Origin: Burkholderiales bacterium RIFCSPLOWO2_02_FULL_57_36
Lineage (GTDB): Bacteria > Pseudomonadota > Gammaproteobacteria > Burkholderiales > Burkholderiaceae_D
Reading direction: 5' to 3'
Length of the DNA: 64,000 nucleotides
Assembly (NCBI GenBank): GCA_001770855.1
Contig: MESE01000142.1
Coordinates: forward strand, 1-64,000
Part shown: one piece after another, positions 35,689 through 42,571 of the stretch
Layout of the letters: each line of letters opens with the position of its first letter
Position numbering within the stretch: position 1 is the stretch's first letter
The notes under the pieces: model-generated
Told to the model about the DNA's origin: nothing
Database searches by the model: none
Seen by the model: only the letters and a program-made list of their open reading frames with translations
Translations under genes and position numbers: made by a program

Positions 35689-35743
35689 AGAACCTGCCGT
35701 GCCGCGCGGCCAAGCGGCCAAGCCAATTCATGGAAAGCGCCCA

Positions 35744-37486
35744 TTGCAAGAACAACACGCACTTCCTTTTCTCAGGGAAACGCTCCTGTTCCTGGCCTTG
35801 GCGGGAATACTGATTCCGCTTCTGCAGCGTTTGCGCATCAACCAGATAGTCGGCTTCCTTGCAGCGGGGATTGTAGTCGGTCCGTTCGGGCTCGGCTTGT
35901 GGGTCGACCGCATTCCCGAATTGAAATACTTTACGGTCGAGCGCGGTGCCGGCGTCAATGCGCTCGCGGAACTCGGCGTGCTGTTCCTGATGTTCATGAT
36001 CGGACTGGAATTGCCGGCCACCCGTCTATGGTCCTTGAAGCGCTGGGTGTTCGCGGGCGGCATATCGCAGATTGCGCTGAGCGCGGTGATCATCGGTGTT
36101 GCCGCGTTTTTCTTTGGCAACCGGGCCGAGGCGGCAGTGGTGCTGGGGCTCGTGCTTTCACTATCCTCGACCGCGGTGGTGATGCAATTGCTGACCGAAC
36201 GCCAGGCACTGAATGCACCGCTCGGTCAAGCCAGCTTTTCCATCCTGATGCTGCAGGATCTGGCGGTGGTGCCGCTGTTCATACTGTTGAGCGTGATGGC
36301 GGAGGGGGAAATTTCCAACCTGGTCCCGCTGCTCGGCATCACGCTCCTCAAATCAATCGCGGCGATTGCGCTGATCTATCTGTTGGGACGGCGCGTTATT
36401 CGGCCGTTGTTTCAACTCTTCGCACGACAGCGCCAGCCGGATGTATTCATGGCGATCACGCTGTTGAGCGCCCTGGGTATTGCCGCCGTGACTTCCGCGG
36501 CAGGCTTGTCGATGGCGCTGGGGGCGTTTCTGGCCGGATTGCTGCTTGCCGAAACGGAATACCGTCACGAGGTCGACGTGACGATCGAACCGTTCAAGGG
36601 GCTGTTGATGGGCCTTTTTTTCATGTCGGTCGGGATGCAAATCGATCTGCGGCAAATTGCTGACTCTCCATTATGGATTCCGTTGTCGGTGATCGGCCTG
36701 TTCGCGATCAAGGCATCCGTCATGAGCCTGGTATTTCGCGTTGGCGGATTTTCCTGGGGCCGTTCGGTGGAGGGCGGATTGCTGATGGGACAAGGCGGCG
36801 AGTTCGCTTTCATCATCATCGGCTACGCACTTGCGGTCAATTTGCTCGATCCGGCAGTGGGTCAATTCATGATGCTGGTGGTGGGATTCAGCCTGTTTGC
36901 AACACCGCCGGCAGCCAGGCTGGGGCGCGCTTTCGGCGACTGGTGGGAACGGCGGCACCAGGCGCAGGCTGCAGATCTTTTTTCGACGGCGGGACCGCAG
37001 TTGATCGAAGGACATGTAATCATCGCCGGCTTCGGGCGCGTCGGTCAGCTTTTGGCGCAGATACTGACCGCGCAGGGGATACGCTATGTCGCGCTGGAAA
37101 GCGATGCGCGCCTGGTTGGAGAGCTGCGTTCCCAGGATATGCCGGTGTATTTCGGCAATGCCGCACGCACCGAACTGTTGCGCAAGCTGCATGCAGATCG
37201 CGCCGCGGCCATTGTGCTGACAATGGATCATGTTGCGTCGACGCTGCATGCGGCCAGGGCCATTCGGCGCGAATGTCCCGGAGTGCCGCTGTTTGCCAGG
37301 GCCAGGGATGAAAAGCATGCACTGGCGGTGAAGAAAGCCGGTGCCACCCTGGTCATTCCGGAAACGCTGGAAACCAGTCTGCAGCTATCGGCGCTGGTAT
37401 TGCAAACGCTTGGCATGGCGGAAATCGCGGCAGCGCATGTCATTCAGGGAGAGCGCGACCGGAGAATTTCGTTGTTGCAGAAGTGA
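35744..37486 (+). CDS. CPA2-family cation:proton antiporter (KefB/YbaL-like) with TrkA-N domain
   Basis: About 580 residues. The N-terminal 390 residues form a Na+/H+-exchanger-type domain with about twelve spans, including GFLAAGIVVGPFGLG, LSSTAVVMQLL and MGLFFMSVGMQIDL. After a linker, a TrkA-N Rossmann domain begins at HVIIAGFGRVGQLLAQIL (about residue 425). Kef-type proteins exchange potassium or sodium for protons, often gated by nucleotide or glutathione ligands. TTG 35744 has GGAAAG upstream and starts just before the first span; GTG 35699 is an alternative. A KefF-like flavoprotein gene lies at 41820. Confidence 0.85.
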   Translation: MQEQHALPFLRETLLFLALAGILIPLLQRLRINQIVGFLAAGIVVGPFGLGLWVDRIPELKYFTVERGAGVNALAELGVLFLMFMIGLELPATRLWSLKRWVFAGGISQIALSAVIIGVAAFFFGNRAEAAVVLGLVLSLSSTAVVMQLLTERQALNAPLGQASFSILMLQDLAVVPLFILLSVMAEGEISNLVPLLGITLLKSIAAIALIYLLGRRVIRPLFQLFARQRQPDVFMAITLLSALGIAAVTSAAGLSMALGAFLAGLLLAETEYRHEVDVTIEPFKGLLMGLFFMSVGMQIDLRQIADSPLWIPLSVIGLFAIKASVMSLVFRVGGFSWGRSVEGGLLMGQGGEFAFIIIGYALAVNLLDPAVGQFMMLVVGFSLFATPPAARLGRAFGDWWERRHQAQAADLFSTAGPQLIEGHVIIAGFGRVGQLLAQILTAQGIRYVALESDARLVGELRSQDMPVYFGNAARTELLRKLHADRAAAIVLTMDHVASTLHAARAIRRECPGVPLFARARDEKHALAVKKAGATLVIPETLETSLQLSALVLQTLGMAEIAAAHVIQGERDRRISLLQK

Positions 37487-37621
37487 CCGTACTTGAACAG
37501 CCATCTGCGGCGCGCCGCATCTTGCCGGAGATACGCTATAGAATATCGGCAGAGACCCGCCACAGGCAGAAAGCCCTCCATTTTTCGATGCGATGCCATA
37601 CCGATCAAGGATCAAGACTCC

Positions 37622-39073
37622 ATGCTCAAGGGACATAGCATCGACTGGATATTGCAGTCCGCCACTGACGCGATGCTGATTGCCGATCAGGAAGGGGCGA
37701 TTGTGCTTGCCAATCCTCCGGCTGAAAGCATGTTCGGTTATGCGCCAGGAGAATTGCTCGGGAAACCGGTGGAGGCCCTGCTTCCGGACCGTTATCGCGC
37801 TTCGCACCTGTCCCGGCGCAAGGACTATGCGGCGCAGCCGCGAGCGCGCAGCATGGGTAGCGGGATGGAATTGTCCGGGAAACGCAGTTCGGGCATGGAA
37901 TTTCCCGTGGAGGTAACCCTGTCGCCTCTCAAAACGGAGGCCGGAATGACGCTGGTGTTGGCGACGGTGCACGACATTACGCGGCGCAAACAAGCCGACG
38001 CAGCGCTGCAGGAGAGCGAAGCGCGCATGCGCGCCATCTTCGATACCGCGGTCGATGCGATCGTGACGATCGACGAGCGCGGTATCATCGACCGCTTCAA
38101 TCAGGCGGCGGAGCGCCTGTTCGGCTATGCCGAAGCAGAAGTGGCCGGTAACAACGTAGCCATGCTGATGCCGTCTCCGTATCGCGAGATGCATGACGGC
38201 TATCTTGGCCATTATCGGCAGACCGGCGAAAAGAGGATCATCGGCATCGGACGCGAAGTCACCGGCCAGCGCAAGGACGGAACCACGTTTCCAATGGAAT
38301 TGTCGGTGGCGGAAATGCGCTTCGGCGAGCGCCGCATGTTTACCGGCATGGTGCGCGATATCAGCGAACGCAAGCATGCCGAAGAAGCGCTGCGGCAGTC
38401 GCAGTCGGAATTGCGGCGGCTGTCGGCCCATCAGGAACAGTTGAAGGAACAGGAGCGCAAGCGCATTGCACAGGAAATTCACGATGAACTGGGCGCTTTG
38501 CTCACCGGCATCAAGGCGTATGTGTCGGTATCGATCGACCGTACGACGCGGGCCGGATTGCCGGTGGACCCGTTACTGGTGGAGACCGCCGGCCTCGCGG
38601 ATACCGCCATCAAGACCGTGCGCAAGGTCATCACGGACCTGCGGCCCAGCGTGCTGGATCAACTCGGGGTGTGGGCTGCGCTGGAATGGTATGCCGACCA
38701 GATAGAAGAGCGATCGGGACTGGACTGCGTGTGTTCCATCGATCCGACCGCGCTGGCGGTCGAACTCGACCACGAACGCAGCACCATGCTGTTTCGCGTA
38801 GTACAGGAAGCGCTGACCAACGTGGTGCGCCACGCTGAAGCGTCAAACGTAACGGTACAGGCGGCGTGCCATGATGGCGCCATCGTGCTGCGAATTGAAG
38901 ACGACGGCAAGGGCATCGATACCGACCGGCTGCTTAATCGGGATTCATGGGGATTGCTCGGCATGTACGAACGCAGCCACCACTTCGGCGGCGACTTGCG
39001 CATTACCGGCGCGCCGGGACACGGGACGCAGGTGGTCTTGCGGCTGCCTTTGGAGAACATCAATGCTCAATGA
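37622..39073 (+). CDS. FixL-like heme-PAS oxygen-sensor histidine kinase (HisKA_3 type)
   Basis: A 483-residue soluble kinase with two PAS domains. PAS2 (about 135-250) carries YREMHDGYLGHY and IIGIGREVTGQRKDGTTFPMEL. His191 and Arg211 match the heme-ligand His200 and Arg220 of Bradyrhizobium FixL with the same spacing of 20, so PAS2 should bind heme and sense oxygen. The kinase is not HisKA but HisKA_3 (ERKRIAQEIHDELGALL, phospho-acceptor His287) with an HATPase domain, the NarX/DegS type. Thus it combines a FixL sensor with a NarX-like transmitter. No membrane span is seen. It overlaps the regulator gene by 11 bases; the oxygen-responsive Fnr gene follows. Confidence 0.85.
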   Translation: MLKGHSIDWILQSATDAMLIADQEGAIVLANPPAESMFGYAPGELLGKPVEALLPDRYRASHLSRRKDYAAQPRARSMGSGMELSGKRSSGMEFPVEVTLSPLKTEAGMTLVLATVHDITRRKQADAALQESEARMRAIFDTAVDAIVTIDERGIIDRFNQAAERLFGYAEAEVAGNNVAMLMPSPYREMHDGYLGHYRQTGEKRIIGIGREVTGQRKDGTTFPMELSVAEMRFGERRMFTGMVRDISERKHAEEALRQSQSELRRLSAHQEQLKEQERKRIAQEIHDELGALLTGIKAYVSVSIDRTTRAGLPVDPLLVETAGLADTAIKTVRKVITDLRPSVLDQLGVWAALEWYADQIEERSGLDCVCSIDPTALAVELDHERSTMLFRVVQEALTNVVRHAEASNVTVQAACHDGAIVLRIEDDGKGIDTDRLLNRDSWGLLGMYERSHHFGGDLRITGAPGHGTQVVLRLPLENINAQ

Positions 39074-39704
39074 CAAAATCAAGATCCTGTTGGTGGACGA
39101 CCATGCGATTGTTCGCAACGGCGTTCGGCTGATGCTCAGTTCGGAAAGCGATATCGTGGTTCACGGCGAGGCGGCAAACGCGCAGGATGCATTGCGCCTG
39201 GTGCGCGAACAGGACTTCAACGTCGCGCTGGTCGATATCGCGATGCCGGGCAAGAACGGACTCGAATTGCTGCGGCTGCTGCGTGCGGAAAAGCCCAAGC
39301 TCGCGGTACTGATCCTGAGCACTTATTCGGAAGAGGTGTACGCGGTGCGTGCGCTCAAGCTCGGCGCCGCCGGCTACCTGACCAAGGACAGCCCGGCTTC
39401 CGCGCTGGTTGCGGCGGTACGCAAGGCCGCGGCCGGCGGCAAGTACCTGAGTTCGGCGCTGACGGAAAAAATAGCCGACCTCATCGGCGGCGGCGGGACG
39501 TCGTCGCATGAGGATCTGTCCAACCGCGAACTGGAAGTGTTGAAAATGATCGCGGCCGGCGAAAGCCTGGTCAATATTGCCAATACCTTGCATCTGAGTC
39601 CGAACACCGTCACCACTTACCGTACCCGCATTCTCGAAAAAATGGGCATGGCCAGCAATGCCGAATTGACCCGCTATGCGATCGAAAACGGGCTACTGAT
39701 CTAG
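39063..39704 (+). CDS. NarL/FixJ-family response regulator
   Basis: A 213-residue regulator. The receiver (1-120) has the VDDHAIVRNG start, phospho-acceptor Asp58 (VALVDIAMPG) and Lys near 109 (YLTKDSPA). A LuxR-type helix-turn-helix covers about 150-206 (LSNRELEVLKMIAAGESLVNIANTLHLSPNTVTTYRTRILEKMG). It is translated from an overlap with the FixL-like kinase and is its partner. Likely targets carry the TGTAGGGnATnCCCTACA palindrome that lies upstream of fnr and of the gene at 45640; this link is inferred. Confidence 0.9.
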   Translation: MLNDKIKILLVDDHAIVRNGVRLMLSSESDIVVHGEAANAQDALRLVREQDFNVALVDIAMPGKNGLELLRLLRAEKPKLAVLILSTYSEEVYAVRALKLGAAGYLTKDSPASALVAAVRKAAAGGKYLSSALTEKIADLIGGGGTSSHEDLSNRELEVLKMIAAGESLVNIANTLHLSPNTVTTYRTRILEKMGMASNAELTRYAIENGLLI

Positions 39705-39751
39705 CAAAGTTCTCTTGGCGTTTACGCAAGAAAGCCGCTGCAAATCTGCGC

Positions 39752-39769
39752 TGTAGGGTATCCCCTACA
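39752..39769. promoter_or_regulatory. Palindrome upstream of fnr
   Basis: TGTAGGGTATCCCCTACA pairs at all but one position around its centre. A partial repeat (AATTCCCTACA) follows about 24 bases downstream. A near-identical palindrome lies at 45445, so this is probably a binding site of the neighbouring NarL-type regulator. Confidence 0.65.
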
Positions 39770-39944
39770 ACCAACAATCCGAGAATTCCCTACAAAATGA
39801 CGCTGTCATCGCTGATGGCGGATGCGCGCGCGCCGGCCGATACTGGTTGCATGGATGACAGTCTCGGGGAGATGCGCATCCGGTCAGGCGCGGTTGTATT
39901 GGGACCAATACGATCGCTTTCCGGTTTTACCTGGAGCAGCGAAC

Positions 39945-40715
39945 ATGACGGCAGCCATTCAACTCGTACCTTCCGCGGCATCGAAATCCGAAGCAGCGCG
40001 CATTCCGGAGCCGAACCATTGCTCCTCATGCAGCCTGCACAAGTTGTGCCTCCCGACCGGCCTTGAGGATTCGGAAATGCAGCGGCTTGACCAGATCATC
40101 GGACGCCGCCGCCGGGTCCAGCGCGACGGCAACCTGTACCGCATGAACGATCCGTTCACCAAACTCTATGCAATTCGGGTCGGCCATTTCAAGACCTTCC
40201 AGATCAACTCGGCCGGCGAACAGCAAATCACCGGTTTCCAGATGCCCGGCGAGTTGCTCGGCATGGATGCGATCGGCGCAAATCGGCATCATTGCGGCGC
40301 GGTGGCGCTGGAAGACAGCGAGGTGTGTGAAATTCCGTTTGCGAAGCTGGAAGACCTGTTTGCCGACATCCCGACTCTGCTGCGCCATTTTCATCGGTTG
40401 ATGAGCCAGGAAATCACCCGTGAACAAAACGCGATGCTGTTGCTGGGCGGTATGCGCGCCGAGCAGCGGCTCGCGGTTTTCCTGGTGAACATGGGTGCGC
40501 GCTATGCGGCTCGGGGCTACTCGGCAAGCAATTTCCAGTTGCGCATGATGCGTGAGGACATCGGAAACTATCTCGGACTGACGATCGAGAGTATCAGCCG
40601 GCTGCTGTCCAGGTTCAAGAAAGGCGGCTTCCTGAAAGTTTCCAATCGTGAAATCGAGATTCTGGATCCGACTGGCTTGAAGGCACTGGCCGCGGGAGCG
40701 ACGCAGTGCCATTGA
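39945..40715 (+). CDS. fnr: Fnr-type oxygen-sensing transcription factor
   Basis: A 256-residue CRP/FNR protein. Cys26, Cys29, Cys35 (CSSCSLHKLC) and Cys128 (SEVCEIP) match E. coli Fnr Cys20, 23, 29 and 122 exactly in spacing, so it should hold an oxygen-labile [4Fe-4S] cluster. The recognition helix LTIESISRLLSRFKKGG has the ExxSR pattern for TTGAT half-sites. Such sites occur here before hemN, ccoN, phaC and a universal stress gene. ATG 39945 has GGAG upstream. The stop codon TGA lies inside the end of repeat copy B, so the element directly abuts the gene. Confidence 0.93.
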   Translation: MTAAIQLVPSAASKSEAARIPEPNHCSSCSLHKLCLPTGLEDSEMQRLDQIIGRRRRVQRDGNLYRMNDPFTKLYAIRVGHFKTFQINSAGEQQITGFQMPGELLGMDAIGANRHHCGAVALEDSEVCEIPFAKLEDLFADIPTLLRHFHRLMSQEITREQNAMLLLGGMRAEQRLAVFLVNMGARYAARGYSASNFQLRMMREDIGNYLGLTIESISRLLSRFKKGGFLKVSNREIEILDPTGLKALAAGATQCH

Positions 40716-40901
40716 TGCGGCACGAATAAGTATGGAGCCGCATCCCCTCACTTGCAGTGCGCGTCCTGGCCTGCAGGCCAGGACCGTTACGCAGGCGGAC
40801 GATATATCGTCCGAAACCCTTGCTTCACCCCCGGCCCTCGCCCGGAGGGAGAGGGTGAGAAATGGGCACGATGAAATAGAGACTTCACCGTGCCGGATCA
40901 A
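40712..40901 (+). repeat. Structured intergenic element, copy B
   Basis: 190 bases with terminal inverted repeats TTGATGCGGCACG (40712-40724) and CGTGCCGGATCAA (40889-40901). Internal stems are GATGCGGC/GCCGCATC, GTCCTGGC/GCCAGGAC (40763-40784) followed by CGTTACGCAGGCG, the palindrome GGACGATATATCGTCC, a CCCTC/GAGGG stem and a 3' GGCACG/CGTGCC stem. It starts at the fnr stop codon. Confidence 0.8.
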
Positions 40902-40938
40902 TACTGAAATATTTTCGCAACCAACATTGAAATATCAA

Positions 40939-41334
40939 ATGCTCGCGCTACACCCGTTGAATACAAACACACTGAAGTCCCGGCTCGATCGGGAACGGCA
41001 GGAGTTGATAATCCGCATTCGGGAGCAGCTTCACCGTTCCGATGATCCGGACCTGATGTCGCTTTCCAGTCATATGGCCGAAGTCGATAGCTGGGAGGTG
41101 GCCGATTTGCTGTGGGATACCGACATCGCCATTCTCAGCCACGAACTTTCCGAACTGCGCGAGGTCGATCTGGCACTGCAGCGCATCGTCAACGGCACTT
41201 ACGGCGTCTGCATGGAATGCGGCCGGCCGATCGAACCGGCACGCCTGAATGCATTGCCGGCAGCTCGTCAATGTCTTGGATGCAAGGCTGCGTTCGAGAA
41301 GCGGCGCGGCATCGTCAGAAACCCGGTTATTTAA
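40939..41334 (+). CDS. DksA/TraR-family zinc-finger protein
   Basis: A 131-residue protein with an N-terminal coiled coil (LDRERQELIIRIREQLHR, then VDLALQRIVNGTYG) and a four-cysteine zinc finger CMECGRPIEPARLNALPAARQCLGC. Members bind the RNA polymerase secondary channel and change promoter choice with ppGpp. The coiled-coil tip of classic DksA (DxxDxA) is not obvious, so it is a TraR/YbiI-like relative rather than DksA itself. ATG 40939 is the first start after repeat copy B; no strong ribosome binding site is seen. The hemerythrin-like gene follows 44 bases later. Confidence 0.85.
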   Translation: MLALHPLNTNTLKSRLDRERQELIIRIREQLHRSDDPDLMSLSSHMAEVDSWEVADLLWDTDIAILSHELSELREVDLALQRIVNGTYGVCMECGRPIEPARLNALPAARQCLGCKAAFEKRRGIVRNPVI

Positions 41335-41378
41335 TGGTTGAACACGGCTTGTCGACGCGCAAGCCCGAAAGGTACATC

Positions 41379-41804
41379 ATGTCTAATTCGTTGTGGTCTT
41401 CTGAAACATCACTCGGCATTTCATCCCTGGACGAGCCGCACAAGGCGCTGCTGGATAAGCTTGCGCAATTGCAAAGCGTGTCCGATGCAGACTTTTCCGC
41501 GCACTATGCCTCCCTGGTCGCACGCGTGGAGAATGATTTCAGGGAGGAAGAAGAGTTGATGGAACAAATCGACTTCCCAGGTCTTCGCTGCCACCGGGAG
41601 GAGCATGCAAAATTGCTGGGCGGGCTGCATCATGCGGCTGCGGCGGTGATGGAAGGCGATGTCGCACTGGGCCGCCGCGCAATTGAATTGCTGCCGCAGT
41701 GGTTCGTATTTCATATTTCCACCATGGACACCGCGTTATCTTTCGCGCTGCAGTTCAGGGACGAAGAGCAGCACAACGGGCAGACCGGCGCCCGGTTCAT
41801 CTGA
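41379..41804 (+). CDS. Bacteriohemerythrin-like protein with one substituted iron ligand
   Basis: A 141-residue four-helix protein of the hemerythrin family, which binds oxygen at a di-iron site. Expected ligands are seen as His21, Glu57, His72, His76, His112 and Asp117. The position of the second-helix His in the usual HFxxEE motif is Asp53 here (NDFREEEELM). The site may therefore be altered or bind metal differently. Neighbours (Fnr, oxygen-sensor kinase, quinone-reductase-like protein) suggest a low-oxygen or oxygen-scavenging role. ATG 41379 has AAAGG upstream. Confidence 0.82.
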   Translation: MSNSLWSSETSLGISSLDEPHKALLDKLAQLQSVSDADFSAHYASLVARVENDFREEEELMEQIDFPGLRCHREEHAKLLGGLHHAAAAVMEGDVALGRRAIELLPQWFVFHISTMDTALSFALQFRDEEQHNGQTGARFI

Positions 41805-41819
41805 GCGCACGAGGTTGCG

Positions 41820-42404
41820 GTGCGAAAGCGTATCGTCATTATCCAGGGCCATCCCGATCGCGAGGCCGTTCATTTCGGACATGCGCTGGCGCAAGCGTAT
41901 TCCCAAAGTGCGCAAGAAGCCGGACACGAGGTTAGACACATTTCCGTTGCGGCGCTGGATTTTCCGCTTTTGCGCAGCAAGGAAGAGAGGGACAGGCAAC
42001 CATGTCCCGTATCGCTGCGACCGGCCCAGCAGAATATTCACTGGGCCGATCACATCGTCATTCTGTTCCAGCTGTGGCTCGGTTCGATGCCTGCGCTGCT
42101 CAAGGGGTTCATGGAGCAGGTATTCCGCCCGGACTTTGCGATCACTCCGGCAGAACCGGGAAAACTCTGGAAAAAGCTGTTGAAGGGAAAAAGCGCGCGC
42201 ATCGTGGTCACGATGGGCATGCCGGCCTTGGTATACCGATGGTTCTATCGTGCGCACAGCTTGAAGAGCCTGGAACGCAACATTCTGGTTTTTTCCGGTA
42301 TCGCGCCGGTCAGGGCTTCGTTGGTCGGGACGGTGGAAGCAGACGCATCGAAGCGCGAAAAATGGCTGGACAAAATGCGCATGCTTGGCGGCGCTGCAAA
42401 GTAA
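41820..42404 (+). CDS. NAD(P)H-dependent flavodoxin-like oxidoreductase (KefF/MdaB type)
   Basis: A 194-residue flavoprotein of the Flavodoxin_2 fold. The FMN-binding start IVIIQGHPDREAVHFGHALAQAY and the core FQLWLGSMPALLKGFMEQVFRPDFA are as in quinone reductases and Kef ancillary proteins. It should reduce quinones by two electrons with NAD(P)H. GTG 41820 follows GAGG and lies 15 bases after the hemerythrin-like gene, so the two are probably cotranscribed. The Kef-type antiporter is 6 kb upstream rather than adjacent. Confidence 0.82.
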   Translation: MRKRIVIIQGHPDREAVHFGHALAQAYSQSAQEAGHEVRHISVAALDFPLLRSKEERDRQPCPVSLRPAQQNIHWADHIVILFQLWLGSMPALLKGFMEQVFRPDFAITPAEPGKLWKKLLKGKSARIVVTMGMPALVYRWFYRAHSLKSLERNILVFSGIAPVRASLVGTVEADASKREKWLDKMRMLGGAAK

Positions 42405-42571
42405 GCGCACAGGCTGACGCAGTCTCGATAGACGCAGATGAATAATTCGCCGCAAAAGATGCAGGATGCAAGCCGGCACAGTCCGTGTCATCAAAGAGAG
42501 TATGCCGGACAAAGCCGATGCGCACGGCCGGCATGCCAAGTAGTAATTCACGCTGCCAGCTTCGGGTTTCC

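Noticed and set aside
40927..40938. TTGAAATATCAA as an FNR box before the DksA/TraR-like gene
   Set aside because: It is 12 bases long rather than 14 and so lacks the N4 spacing between half-sites.
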